A stretch of DNA of 64,000 nucleotides from Sinosporangium siamense (GTDB lineage: Bacteria; Actinomycetota; Actinomycetes; Streptosporangiales; Streptosporangiaceae). Every line of letters starts with the position of its first letter. Positions within the stretch are counted from its first letter, which is position 1. The translations under genes were made by a program, and so were the position numbers. The stretch covers positions 270,609 through 334,608 of the forward strand of contig NZ_BOOW01000007.1 in NCBI RefSeq assembly GCF_016863435.1, read 5' to 3'. Shown piece by piece: positions 51,857 through 63,625 of the stretch. Under the pieces are notes generated by a model. The model had not been told where the DNA came from and searched no databases. It saw only the letters and a list, made by a program, of their open reading frames with translations.

Positions 51857-53612
51857 GCGTTCCGGTGACCTGAAACGGCTGGCGCGGGTGGCCGCGCTGG
51901 TCGCCACCGTCATCTGCGCCGGGTCGGCCTGCTCCATCGTGCCCACCGGCGGCACCCCCGAACTCGTGCGCGAGGTCAACAGGGGTGACCCGCTGCTGCA
52001 GCCCTTCACCCGGCTGATCCCCACCCCGCCGCGCGACGACTGGAGCGCCGAGCAGGTGGTGGCGGGCTTCCAGGCCGCCATGGCGAGCAACGACGACGAG
52101 AACCGGGCGGTGGCCCGGCAATATCTGACGCCGGAGGCGGCGCGCGTATGGCGCCCCGAGAACGGCGTCAGTGTCGTCGCCGAGGCCGACTTCGAGACTC
52201 CGCCGATCTCGGAGGAGGCCAGGGAGGCCCGGATCCACGCCACCACCGCCAAACGCGGCACCATTGACGACGACGGGCGCTACCGGGCGGCCAAGGGCGC
52301 CTCGGACTGGGCGGTCACCCTGGTCAGAGCCGGCAACACGTGGCGCATCGCCGCCCTCCCCGACGGGCTGCTGCTCACCGAGGCCGACGTCCGGCGGGCC
52401 TATCGGCCGGTCAACCTGTACTTCCTCGACCAGATGGGCAAAGGCCTCGTCGTAGATCAGGTGCGGCTGCCCGTCACCCCCACCGGCGACTTCGTCAAGA
52501 GTGTGATCCAGCGGCTGCTCCAGGGGCCGAGCGGATCGCTCAAGGGCGCCGTCATCAGCGACCTGCCGGAAGGGGTGCGAGTCAACAGCGTCACCACAGA
52601 AGGCGACATCGTCGTCGTCGACCTGTCGGCGGAAGTGCAGGGCGACGACCCGCTGTTCGCCCAGCTCCAGTGGACCCTGCACGACCTCGCCAAAGACTGG
52701 ACCATCGAACTCCGCGTCAACGGCGAGCGGGTCGGGATGCGCATCAGGCCCAACCAGTCCGCCAACTTCGACCAGTTGATGAACCCCGGCGCCGGCATCG
52801 ACGCCTTCTACCTCCACAACGGCGCCCTCACCATGCTCGGGTCCGACAACAGCAGCACCCCCGTGTCCGGCCCCGCCGGCCAGGAGACCCTCCGCCCCGG
52901 CCACAAGGGCCCCACCTACACCGAACCCGCACTCTCCATCGACCCCGAGCCCATGGTCGCCGCCAAGTCCTCCGCGGGTGGCATCTGGGTCACCTCGAGC
53001 GCCGAGTCTGGCCGCTGGCAGCAGTGGATCACCGGGGCCGACCTCACCGCCCCCTCCTGGGACCGCTACTCCGCCCTTTGGGCCGTCGAGCGGGTCGGCA
53101 AGACCACCTCCCACGTCATCCGGCACGACGGCGGACGCCCCCGCCGCGTCGCCGCCCCCGGCCTCCTCAACACCAAGGTCAAGTTCTTCCAGGTGGCCCG
53201 CGACGGCGTGCGTGTGGCCGCCGTCGTGGAGGACGCCGGCGGCGTCCACGTCCGCCTCGGCGCCATCGTCGGCCGCGGCAGCGACATGCGGGTCGACCAC
53301 CTGCAGACCCTCACCGACGCGGTCAAGGACGAGGGCGAGGAGGTGCTCCACATCGCGTGGAAGGACTCCACGACGCTGCTCGTCCTCCTCAAGACCAAGG
53401 CCGGCAAGCGGCTCGACGCGTATTCGGTGGGGGACGGGAGCCGGGAACCTCTGAAGTCGGACGAACGCCTGCGCACCATCGCGGCCCTCGGCGACCGCAT
53501 GCTCGCGGGAACCGAGAAGAAGGGGGAGATCCTCAAGTTCGACTCGGCCAGGTCGGAGTGGACCACCGTGATCAAGGAGGGGGCGGCTTACCCGATTTTC
53601 CCCTTGGGGTGA
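51846..53612 (+). CDS. lpqB: LpqB family lipoprotein
   Basis: The 588-residue protein has a hydrophobic leader and a Cys near residue 29 (AGSACSIVPTGG) at a weak lipobox. A GerMN domain at about 190-330 has VTPTGDFVKSVIQRLLQGPSG and VTTEGDIVVVDLSAEVQ; a beta-propeller-like C-terminal half follows. LpqB acts with MtrB on the outer membrane face. I chose the ATG at 51846 over an in-frame start at 51834 because the leader begins there; it overlaps mtrB. A degenerate repeat follows the stop. Confidence 0.95.
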   Translation: MLTERSGDLKRLARVAALVATVICAGSACSIVPTGGTPELVREVNRGDPLLQPFTRLIPTPPRDDWSAEQVVAGFQAAMASNDDENRAVARQYLTPEAARVWRPENGVSVVAEADFETPPISEEAREARIHATTAKRGTIDDDGRYRAAKGASDWAVTLVRAGNTWRIAALPDGLLLTEADVRRAYRPVNLYFLDQMGKGLVVDQVRLPVTPTGDFVKSVIQRLLQGPSGSLKGAVISDLPEGVRVNSVTTEGDIVVVDLSAEVQGDDPLFAQLQWTLHDLAKDWTIELRVNGERVGMRIRPNQSANFDQLMNPGAGIDAFYLHNGALTMLGSDNSSTPVSGPAGQETLRPGHKGPTYTEPALSIDPEPMVAAKSSAGGIWVTSSAESGRWQQWITGADLTAPSWDRYSALWAVERVGKTTSHVIRHDGGRPRRVAAPGLLNTKVKFFQVARDGVRVAAVVEDAGGVHVRLGAIVGRGSDMRVDHLQTLTDAVKDEGEEVLHIAWKDSTTLLVLLKTKAGKRLDAYSVGDGSREPLKSDERLRTIAALGDRMLAGTEKKGEILKFDSARSEWTTVIKEGAAYPIFPLG

Positions 53613-53762
53613 GTCGCCGGGTCCCTTGCCGCCACATCAAGGACCGCCTGGTCGTTTGAGCGGATGCGCACGGGTGAGCCGTCGACCGCCCCTGAGGAGT
53701 CGGCTGAGGCGAAAGCCTGAGCGCATGCGCACGGGTGAGTCGCCCGGTTCCTTGCCGCCACA
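53609..53762. repeat. Degenerate approximately 63-bp repeats after lpqB
   Basis: GTGAGTCGCCGGG occurs at 53609 and GTGAGTCGCCCGG at 53735, and GTGAGCCGTC in between at about 53674. TGAGCG-ATGCGCACGGGTGAG occurs twice, at 53657-53678 and 53718-53739. This reads as three diverged copies in the gap between the convergent lpqB (+) and ComF-like (-) genes. Confidence 0.65.
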
Positions 53763-53886
53763 CCGCGAGCGCCTCCGGAGGCTTGGGGAGGGTGCTTCAC
53801 CCGGCCACTCCCAGGCGACAGCCGTACACCTGCACGGGCCAGGCAAGTGGAAGCGAGGTCGGTCCCGGTGTTTTGCGGAGAGGCGC

Positions 53887-54618
53887 TCAGCGTCGGCGGC
53901 GGGTCGCCGCGAGGGTGGCGGCGAACAGCACGGGTGCGGCTGCCGCCTGGAGGGCGCGTGCCGCCTCGGCGAGCGTGGCACCGGTGGTGACGATGTCGTC
54001 CACGAGAACCACGGGGCCTGAGGGGCGCAAGGGGGCTGAGGTGCCGCTGGAGGGGGCCCAGAGGCGCTTCAGGGGGATGCGGGGCGAAGATCGGACCCTG
54101 AAGGCATGGGACAGGTTTGCTGTCCGCTGCGCGGAACTCAGGCCGGATTGGTCTGTCCTGCGGCGGGGTTGCTCCAGGAGGGCGGCGAACGTCGCGGGCA
54201 GGCCCGCCTCCCGCAACCGCGCCGCGGCTGCCGCCGCGATCGCCCGGACGGGGTCGTGCCCCCGCCGCCGCCTGGCCGCGGCGTCGCTCGGCACCGGAAC
54301 CACGGTGAACCGGCCGGGAGCCGGCTGGGCGGGGGAGTGCGAGAGACCTGTGGCGATGACGAAGGCCAGGACGGCGCCGAGCGTGGGCACGAGCGAGGTG
54401 AGACCCCGCTCCTTGCAGGCCAGGACGGCCTTGCGGAGGGGGCCTGTGTAGTCGGCGGCCGACCAGCAGTTCGGCAACCCGGAAGGGGAAGGCACGGGCA
54501 TGCGGACAGCGGGCGCTCCGCGCAGCGCGGCCACACAGACCGGGCAGAGCGGACCGCGCGCCCCCTCGCAGCCCACACACCGGGCAGGCGCGATCACGTC
54601 GAGGAAGGCCGCCGACAC
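53887..54618 (-). CDS. ComF-like phosphoribosyltransferase-fold protein
   Basis: The 243-residue protein begins with a zinc-ribbon-like CVGC...CPVC (Cys14, 17, 25, 28), then a PRTase fold. VVLVDDIVTTGATL at about 203-216 is the PRPP-binding loop. ComF proteins in other bacteria function in DNA uptake and amidophosphoribosyl-type repair; in actinobacteria the role is unproved. The start is GTG at 54618. It converges on lpqB and has a strong palindrome 65 bp upstream. Confidence 0.9.
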   Translation of the reverse strand: MSAAFLDVIAPARCVGCEGARGPLCPVCVAALRGAPAVRMPVPSPSGLPNCWSAADYTGPLRKAVLACKERGLTSLVPTLGAVLAFVIATGLSHSPAQPAPGRFTVVPVPSDAAARRRRGHDPVRAIAAAAAARLREAGLPATFAALLEQPRRRTDQSGLSSAQRTANLSHAFRVRSSPRIPLKRLWAPSSGTSAPLRPSGPVVLVDDIVTTGATLAEAARALQAAAAPVLFAATLAATRRRR

Positions 54619-55404
54619 ACCTCGACTCTCTCAGACCCCACCGACAGTTTCGGAGGGCACGATCCTGGGGGCAGAGAGGGCAAAATGTGAGCAATCGATC
54701 ACATTTGATGTCGATCCACTGCATGTCCTGTGTCTAGGCCCCCCGTCTAGCGGGCGAATATCACGCAAAGTGATCCTTTGGCGTGGTTCCCGGCTGACAT
54801 TCGGGCAGGATCCAGATAGCGTCTGAGCATGGCACCCGTTCGGGTCCGTGGTTGCGTAGGGCCGGGAGCCCCGGCCCTACTAGCCGATGCCAGCCGCAGG
54901 CTAAACGGTCCACGTAAGACGACTTTTTGTCGCTCGATCACGGTGCGGCTTAGGGGTAAGCCCTGCCTCCCCGGAGGTCCAGATGGCCTCCGCCAGGAGA
55001 GAAGGGCATTAGTGGCGATAGCGCCGCGAGGCCCTCAGCAGGCGGATGTGGGGACGAAGACCAGGTCGGCCGGACGGGTGCCACAAAAGTTCCCGGTGAT
55101 CATGTGTGAAACCCAACATGGGTCCTACGGATTTCCCCGCCGGTGGTTGGGCAGGGAACCAGATGGGCACGACCCGGACACACGCGTGACTGGAAGGAGG
55201 TCGCCATCGGCTTTCCCGCACAAGCCGGCGCGCTAGGCGCCGAAAGCCCGGCGATCTCGACACCGGGCGCTCCACGAAAAAAGGCCGTCTCCATCAGAGC
55301 GAAACACGCCGGTACGGCGTGCCGAGCCGGCCAACCGCGTCAGTCGACCCGCGGCGCGAACGGCGATGGAGAAGGCTCAGTCGAGAGGCGAAGGGGGCTG
55401 TTGC
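54619..55404 (+). promoter_or_regulatory. Long gap upstream of hpf and ComF-like genes, with operator palindromes
   Basis: This 786-bp gap has no gene I can support. AAATGTGA, an eight-base spacer and TCACATTT (54683-54706) form a perfect palindrome 65-88 bp upstream of the ComF-like start. ATCAC-N5-GTGAT is at 54760-54774. A small CGAC-loop-GTCG hairpin follows near 54918. A strong AAGGAGGTC near 55195 is followed by no start codon. A long hpf leader or unknown RNA is possible. Confidence 0.45.
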
Positions 55405-56094
55405 ATGGACATCATCGTCAAGGGACGGCACACGGGAGTGAGTGACCGTTTCCGCGACCTCGTGACGACCAAGCTGGCCAAAATCGAACGGCTGGACAGC
55501 AAGCTGATCCGGGTAGACGTCGAAGTCTCCAAGGAGCGCAACGCGCGGATCAGCGAACATCGTGAGCGGGTGGAGCTCACGATTCACTCTCGCGGCCCGG
55601 CCATTCGCGCCGAGGCTTCGGCCGACGACCGGTTCGCCGCGCTGGACATCGCTCTCGGAAAGCTGGAAGGACGACTCCGGCGGATCAACGACCGCCGCAA
55701 GGTTCATCACGGAAACCACGCCCCGCCGTCCGTCGCCGAACTCACGGCGGCCCTCGCGCACAACGACGCCCTCCCCCCGGTCACCGCGAACGGGGCGCCC
55801 CCGCCCGGCAGAAAAAAGGCCGCTCCTGCGGTCGCCCCCAAAGCCGCGGAACACCCTTCGGAGATCGACCTCAACGAGCCACTGGTCCCCATAGAGATGG
55901 ACGGCGACGGCCCGCTGATCGTCCGCGAGAAGTTCCACCAGGCGGACCCGGTCACCATTGACCAGGCACTTCTCGAAATGGAACTGGTGGGTCACGACTT
56001 CTATCTGTTCCGCGACAAGGAGAGCGGACAGCCGAGCGTGGTCTACCGCAGGCGTGGATACAACTACGGCGTGTTGCGGCTCGTCGAGCCCTAG
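55405..56094 (+). CDS. hpf: Long-form ribosome hibernation-promoting factor
   Basis: The 229-residue protein has an N-terminal HPF/RaiA domain, MDIIVKGRHTGVSDRFRDLV and ARISEHRERVELTI, that occupies the ribosomal decoding site. A flexible linker (about residues 105-155, Pro/Ala rich) follows. The C-terminal dimer domain has IVREKFHQADPVTIDQALLEMELVGHDF, for 100S ribosome formation. It matches Rv3241c by location next to secA. The start follows GGGGGCTG; the length is that of long-form HPF. Confidence 0.95.
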   Translation: MDIIVKGRHTGVSDRFRDLVTTKLAKIERLDSKLIRVDVEVSKERNARISEHRERVELTIHSRGPAIRAEASADDRFAALDIALGKLEGRLRRINDRRKVHHGNHAPPSVAELTAALAHNDALPPVTANGAPPPGRKKAAPAVAPKAAEHPSEIDLNEPLVPIEMDGDGPLIVREKFHQADPVTIDQALLEMELVGHDFYLFRDKESGQPSVVYRRRGYNYGVLRLVEP

Positions 56095-56188
56095 CCGTGG
56101 CGCTTGAAGATCCTCTCGACCACCCGAGGACCGTGAAACCCGTGTAATCATGGCGGTCCAACGGCTCTGGCCCCCACGAGGAGGAGGC

Positions 56189-56890
56189 GTGACGCAATCC
56201 GACGAGGCCCGCGTGCCCGGGCGCGGCGAGCCGATCCATGTGCTGATCGTGGACGATCACGCGTTGATCCGCCGCAGTCTGGAGCTGGCGTTGGCCGCGG
56301 AGGCGGACATCGAGGTGGTCGGCGAGGCGAGCGACGGTCAGGAGGCGGTCGAACTAGCCGATCGCCTCCTGCCGGACGTCGTGCTGATGGACGTGCGGAT
56401 GCCGCGGCAGGGCGGCATCGACGCGACCAGGCAGATCAAGGCGTCGGTCCCCAGCACTAGAATCATCATGCTTACGGTGAGCGACGAAGAGGAGGATCTC
56501 TTCGAGGCCATCAAGGCGGGTGCCACCGGATATCTGCTCAAGGACGTGCAGATCGACGAGGTGCCGGACGCCGTGCGCGGCGTCCACGAGGGACAGTCGT
56601 TGATCAATCCCGCGATGGCCGCAAAGCTGATCACCGAGTTCGCGAACATGAGCCGCAAGGAGGCCGAACGGCCACCTCAGCTCCCCGTGCCCCGGTTGAC
56701 CGACCGCGAGATGGAGGTGCTCCGGCTGGTCGCCAAGGGCATGAACAACCGCGAGATCGCCAAGCAGCTCTTCATCTCCGAGAACACCGTGAAGAACCAC
56801 GTGCGCAACATCCTGGACAAGCTCCAGCTCCACTCCAGGATGGAGGCCGTGGTCTACGCGGTGCGAGAACGCATGCTGGAAATCACCTGA
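56189..56890 (+). CDS. NarL/FixJ-type response regulator
   Basis: The 233-residue protein has a receiver with acidic pair Asp22-Asp23, phosphoacceptor Asp68 in VVLMDVRMP, then a LuxR helix-turn-helix. LTDREMEVLRLVAKGMNNREIAKQLFISENTVKNHVRNIL is the DNA-binding signature. No cognate kinase is beside it, so it is an orphan in this window. I chose the GTG at 56189 after AGGAGGAGG; the longer ORF adds a poor leader. It lies 94 bp after hpf. Confidence 0.93.
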   Translation: MTQSDEARVPGRGEPIHVLIVDDHALIRRSLELALAAEADIEVVGEASDGQEAVELADRLLPDVVLMDVRMPRQGGIDATRQIKASVPSTRIIMLTVSDEEEDLFEAIKAGATGYLLKDVQIDEVPDAVRGVHEGQSLINPAMAAKLITEFANMSRKEAERPPQLPVPRLTDREMEVLRLVAKGMNNREIAKQLFISENTVKNHVRNILDKLQLHSRMEAVVYAVRERMLEIT

Positions 56891-56999
56891 CCCCTGCCGC
56901 CGGGATCTCGGCACCACCTGAGATCCCGGCGTCCGGGCACTTCCGCAGGCAAGGCCGGGACTTGGCGTAAGTCATCTGTCGGGGTTGTTTTCCACCCCG

Positions 57000-57445
57000 G
57001 TTCCAGGCCGCGGTCCGGCGTCATTTCTTTGATACAGGGATAACTGCCTGCTGCCGAATGACCAGTGCGCTGCCCTGTGGAATCGTCTGTCGTTTTGCAA
57101 CTCCAGTGCGTTGCCGTAGCTCTTCGCCCCCTCCACCAGCCAGACACGGGTGAACTTCGTGGCCGCGTGACGGAGGCGATCGGGTGGCAGCTCCGAAGAA
57201 CCGGTCGGCGTGCAGGGGCCATGTGTCGAGTCCCGCGACGGAGCCGGGATAGGAAAGCGTCGACATCCAGGCCCCGGCGGGCACGTAGAGCACGGCGTCC
57301 CCGGGGTGAGCGTTGTCCCGCAACGTGTGCGCGAGGGCACGGAGATTGTCGGGTCTGCTGAGCGGTTCCCGGATGGAGATGTAATCGGCGCGCTGAGCCG
57401 ACCGGCGGACAACCGGCGATCGCGACCGACACTCCCTCGTCGCCT
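57000..57445 (-). pseudogene. Frameshifted remnant of a membrane glycosyltransferase-like C-terminal domain
   Basis: Two minus-strand frames hold complementary protein-like sequence. Upstream (about 57180-57445): NLRALAHTLRDNAHPGDAVLYVPAGAWMSTLSYPG and TWPLHADRFFGA. Downstream (about 57000-57180, shifted by one frame): DRLRHAATKFTRVWLVEGAK and FGSRQLSLYQR. A frame change near 57180 joins them. No start or N-terminal part is found and a TAG ends the upstream frame near 57445. This suggests a decayed gene between the response regulator and the YcaQ-type gene. Confidence 0.55.
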
Positions 57446-57594
57446 AAAGGCGACGGTCCCCTCGGCAGATTGTGAGGGAAGCGCCGGGCGCCCCAATCCT
57501 CAACGTGTCCCCCGTGTGAAAGGGCACCGGACCGGACACACCCCGTCGGCCGACACCCGTGATCCGATGGACCGCCCCCAAGCGATCCACCGCG

Positions 57595-57712
57595 AAGATC
57601 AACTGGTGATCTTATTCAGGGGACCATACAGATCTATCGCCTTCCCGGCCGCGCAATATGCCGATTTAGCGCATCACCTCTCGCTATCGACGAGGCCTGT
57701 CGATAATGCGCT
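57595..57712. other. Low-GC patch with nested perfect inverted repeats
   Basis: AAGATCA-N5-TGATCTT is at 57595-57613. At 57668-57712 there is an outer stem AGCGCAT/ATGCGCT enclosing TATCGAC-N7-GTCGATA. The patch of about 190 bp is much less GC-rich than its surroundings and has no ORF. It could be an operator set, a remnant of an integration event, or an unknown structured RNA. Confidence 0.5.
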
Positions 57713-57772
57713 TATCAAGAATCACAGACGGTGATATTCCGCTTTCACTCAGATATATCCACCGACCGGGGA

Positions 57773-58972
57773 TCAACCGGCTGCCGTCAGGGCCGCCCTC
57801 AGGTCGTGGACCACCTCGGGGTCGCGGCCCTGCTCGACTCGGACCTCGTCGCAGCCCACCCAGGAGGCGGCGAACCACAGGGCCTCGGCCACCCCTTCCA
57901 GGGCCTTGGCGCGCGGCACGCCGGGCTCCAGGCCGACCTGGCGGGCGATCAGGGTGTTGCCGTCGCGGGCGGGGTCGACGCGGCCGACGAGGCGCCCTCC
58001 GGCCAGCACGGGCATCGCGAAGTAACCGTGCACCCGCTTGGCCTTGGGAACGTAAGCCTCAAGACGGTGGGTGAAGCCGAACAGCCGGGCGGTCCGCGGC
58101 CGATCCCACACCAGGGAGTCGAACGGCGAAAGCAACGTCGTCCGGTGCCGCCCCCGGGGCTCGCTCGCGAGGGCGGCCGGGTCGGCGTAGGCGTTGGCGC
58201 CGCCTTTGCGCGCCGCGGGCCACTCGGGAACATACACCGGCACGAGGCCGGTGGACCCGTCGAGCAGTGCCTGGTCAAGCAGAGCGGCGTGGGGGCCCTG
58301 CAGCCGGAGGAAGTCGATCAGGTCGGCGCGTGTGGCCACGCCGAGGGAGCGGCCCGCCGCCCCGGCGAGGTGCGTGATGCCTTCCGCGTCGCTCGTCTCC
58401 CTGCCGAACAGCTCGCCCGGCACCACCCTCTCGGCCAGGTCGTATACTCGCCGCCAGCCGACCCGCCGCGTGCAGACGACCTCGCCGATGTCGAGCAGCC
58501 ACTCGACCGCGATCTTCACGTCGGACCAGTCCCACCACGGCCCGCCGTTCTTGGCGCCGCCGAGGTCGGTCGTGGTGACGGGCCCCTCGGCCCGCACCCG
58601 CTCCAGCACCTTGTCCACCGACTCCGGCACCTCGTGCCACCGGAATTTCCGCGCCCGGAACCCCCGCCGCCGGAACTCGAAATGCGGCCAGTGCTCGATC
58701 GGCAGGATGCACGCCGCATGACACCAGTATTCGAAGGCGTTGGGAGGGTTGTGCCAGTAGGCCCGCTCGACCGTCTCCCGCCCGACGGCCCCGAGCCTGG
58801 CGTAGGCGATGAGTTCATGCGACCGGGCGAGCACCGAGATCGTGTCGAGCTGCACCGCGCCGAGCCGCCGCAACATCTCGCCCGGCCCGCCCTTGCGCCC
58901 CTCTGCCCCCAGGAACCCCTGAGCCCTCAACACGACCTTCCGCGCCTGGTCGGCGCCCAACTCAAGGGTCAT
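57773..58972 (-). CDS. YcaQ/AlkX-type winged-helix DNA glycosylase
   Basis: The 399-residue protein is of the HTH_42 family that repairs interstrand crosslinks and bulky lesions. The catalytic QxD motif is AVQLDTISVLARSHE (Gln41, Asp43), as in E. coli YcaQ rather than the QxQ of AlkZ. Three winged-helix modules follow (VDKVLERVRAEGPVTTTDLGG, VGWRRVYDLAERVVP). I chose the ATG at 58972, at the start of the conserved chain; a longer in-frame start at 59047 lacks conservation. The first of two repair glycosylases in the window is at 14240. Confidence 0.9.
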   Translation of the reverse strand: MTLELGADQARKVVLRAQGFLGAEGRKGGPGEMLRRLGAVQLDTISVLARSHELIAYARLGAVGRETVERAYWHNPPNAFEYWCHAACILPIEHWPHFEFRRRGFRARKFRWHEVPESVDKVLERVRAEGPVTTTDLGGAKNGGPWWDWSDVKIAVEWLLDIGEVVCTRRVGWRRVYDLAERVVPGELFGRETSDAEGITHLAGAAGRSLGVATRADLIDFLRLQGPHAALLDQALLDGSTGLVPVYVPEWPAARKGGANAYADPAALASEPRGRHRTTLLSPFDSLVWDRPRTARLFGFTHRLEAYVPKAKRVHGYFAMPVLAGGRLVGRVDPARDGNTLIARQVGLEPGVPRAKALEGVAEALWFAASWVGCDEVRVEQGRDPEVVHDLRAALTAAG

Positions 58973-59475
58973 CGCCGGCCACCCAGCCCGGCACGATCTT
59001 GTACGGCGAAGCCGGGGCGGACGAGCCCCCCGGAGGCGCGGCAACACGAAACCATGCCGAGACCCTAACCGGCGTCACCGACAAAACCCTTACGCCGGTG
59101 ATCCCCGCCCACTGTGAACCGCACGTGAGAGGAGGGGTGCCGCCTGAGTCCATGAGGGGAGGAGCGCCGCCTGAGTTCATGAAGGGAGCAGTGCCACTTG
59201 AAGCGTGGCCGTGGTTCAAGTCGTGGCGGATCCCGTTTGCGGCGGCAGGCCGGTCCTCCGGCTCGCTGAGCACGGCGGTGGCAGGGGAGGGGGTGTGTTC
59301 GACGGTGGGAAGGGCGCGGGGCGTGTCCGCGAATCACGTGGGAGCGGCACCCCCTGAAGGCGGACGTGCCAGGAAAGGACGGCGTTTCGCTCGAGGGTGC
59401 CCCCTGAAGGAGGATGTGGTCCAAGACGGCGCCGATGCCGTCCCCATCCCCGCCAGCCGTTAGCCCGTCGGGTCG
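58973..59475. other. 503-bp gap with degenerate repeats
   Basis: No gene is supported. A short dispersed palindrome (CTTGTACGGCGAAGCCGG) is at 58998-59015. CGCCTGAG or CCCCTGAAGG-type units recur near 59140, 59168, 59193, 59347 and 59398. The cause is unknown; it may be a decayed repeat array or terminators of the two flanking minus-strand genes. Confidence 0.45.
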
Positions 59476-59793
59476 TCAGCCTTCCGGCTTGTCCGGCGGT
59501 TCGATGGACTTGCCGGAGGCTCCGAGAGAGCGGCGGCGGCCCCGGAACGGTGTGGTGTGTTCGGCGTCGGGGAGGACGCGGGGGGCGTCCACGATCACGT
59601 CGGAGAAGATGTCGAAGGCCAGCGCCAGCACCCCGCCGAGGGCCATGAGGCCGACGCCCACCCAGATCATGGTCCAGTTGGGGCCGATCGTGAGGGCGAC
59701 ACCGCCCAGGGTGAAGCCGATCAGGATGAGGACGACCGAGATCCATGACGACGCGCGACCGGCGTGGCTGCCTTGGTGGGCGCTCCCTTCCAT
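59476..59793 (-). CDS. Small two-helix membrane protein, HGxxPAAW-like
   Basis: The 105-residue protein has two membrane helices (WISVVLILIGFTLGGVAL, MIWVGVGLMALGGVLALAF). The N-terminal SHAGRASSW recalls the HGxxPAAW motif of a small actinobacterial membrane family, but its Pro is absent. The C-terminal tail is cytosolic. It is upstream of, and divergent from, secA. The function is unknown. Confidence 0.7.
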   Translation of the reverse strand: MEGSAHQGSHAGRASSWISVVLILIGFTLGGVALTIGPNWTMIWVGVGLMALGGVLALAFDIFSDVIVDAPRVLPDAEHTTPFRGRRRSLGASGKSIEPPDKPEG

Positions 59794-60097
59794 GACTTTC
59801 TCCCCCCCGGTTCACTCCCGCGCCGTGTTGGCAATGAAGCGGTGGCGCGGGGTATATATCGGCATACCCTCAGGTGCGTGCCGTACTCACTGACGTCACC
59901 TCTAGGAGTAATCCGGGCAAAGTGACGTGGGGCTCTGCGGCGGAGTCACCAGGGGGAACTAACAGGGGGCGCGACAGCGTTCTTAACGGTGGCTGTGTCG
60001 GGTGGTGGAACCGCCTACGATGACAGCGGGGAAGTATGTCTTCGACCCTCTGCACCGGCCCGCCCGATGCGGTAGACCTGCGAGGAGCTTTACACCA
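59794..60097. promoter_or_regulatory. Divergent promoter region upstream of secA
   Basis: No gene lies here. GGTAT-N8-ATACC (59851-59868) is an inverted repeat in an AT-rich stretch near the small membrane gene start, and TGACGTCA (59891-59898) is a perfect palindrome. GAGGAG at 60082 is the secA ribosome site. Confidence 0.45.
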
Positions 60098-62890
<2,793 letters not shown>

Positions 62891-62918
62891 CCCGGAGTCG
62901 AGCCGTCCACGGGCGAGG

Positions 62919-62948
62919 ACCCGGGCCACCACCCGGACCCTCGCCCGT
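62919..62948 (+). terminator. Hairpin terminator after secA
   Basis: ACGGGCGAGGACCCGG and CCGGACCCTCGCCCGT pair with two mismatches. The hairpin begins 28 bp after the stop. No T tract follows. Confidence 0.6.
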
Positions 62949-63130
62949 TGCTCGGCTGTCCGGTGGGGCCCGGTCCCACTTTCGGATACGGCACAGCGCG
63001 CTCGCGCCGTGAATCCGGTGCACCTGATGCGCGGTCCCGGCGGCACGGAAACCCTCTTGGGCGGGCTCGTGGGGCACGCCGATGTATGAGGCGCCGTCCA
63101 CCGGGTGTCGGACACCGGTGGGTGCCGGTC

Positions 63131-63625
63131 TCAGTGGCACTCCAGTGTGACGCAGACCCAGCGGGTGCCTTCTCGTTCGAGGCGCATCGCCAGTGCGTGG
63201 GCGCGGTCGCCGCTCACGATGGTGAGGCATATCTCGATCACTCCTTGCCGGGGGTGTTGCACGCGTGGAGTGCCCGTCGCAGGTGCCTGGTGGGGGTCCA
63301 GGATCGCTCCGAGTCTGAGCATCTCCGCATAAGCCCGCTCGGTCATCCGGTTCGCCAGCGTGCGGGGTGGCCGTCGCTGGGCGAGCACCTCGGCCACCGC
63401 CAGACCGAAGCCATGCAGACGGCACATACTCGGCAGCCCGCCGTCCGGTTGGCACTCCAGGGCCTCTCCGCCGTTCCGGCGAGGACTCGACGGCGCCCCA
63501 GTCAAGTCCTCGCCGCCTTCGGCGTAGGGGGTCCACTGGTACGGAGGATCCTCGAAGGGCGGGTCCACCTGCCGGGCACGGGCGACGGTGGGCTTGGGGA
63601 GCGGCCGGGAGGGGCGTCGCGACAT
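63131..63625 (-). CDS. Rv3235 family protein
   Basis: The 164-residue protein has a conserved C-terminal half: AVAEVLAQRRPPRTLANRMTERAYAEML, then VQHPRQGVIEICLTIVSGDRAHALAMRLE. This matches the Rv3235 group found near secA. The N-terminal half is a flexible Pro/Arg-rich tail. I chose the ATG at 63625, preceded by GGAGGTCTC. The family's function is unknown. Confidence 0.8.
   Translation of the reverse strand: MSRRPSRPLPKPTVARARQVDPPFEDPPYQWTPYAEGGEDLTGAPSSPRRNGGEALECQPDGGLPSMCRLHGFGLAVAEVLAQRRPPRTLANRMTERAYAEMLRLGAILDPHQAPATGTPRVQHPRQGVIEICLTIVSGDRAHALAMRLEREGTRWVCVTLECH

Noticed and set aside
54683..54706. Standard CRP (cAMP receptor protein) site
   Set aside because: The half sites fit TGTGA/TCACA but the spacer is eight bases, not six; kept only as an operator candidate.
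55143..55445. ORF in the hpf upstream gap with a nearby AAGGAGGTC
   Set aside because: No start codon follows the strong ribosome-like site (the next codon is ATC), and the ORF composition looks random.
57205..57240. tRNA-like TCGAGTCCC motif
   Set aside because: No cloverleaf can be drawn and it lies in a glycosyltransferase remnant.
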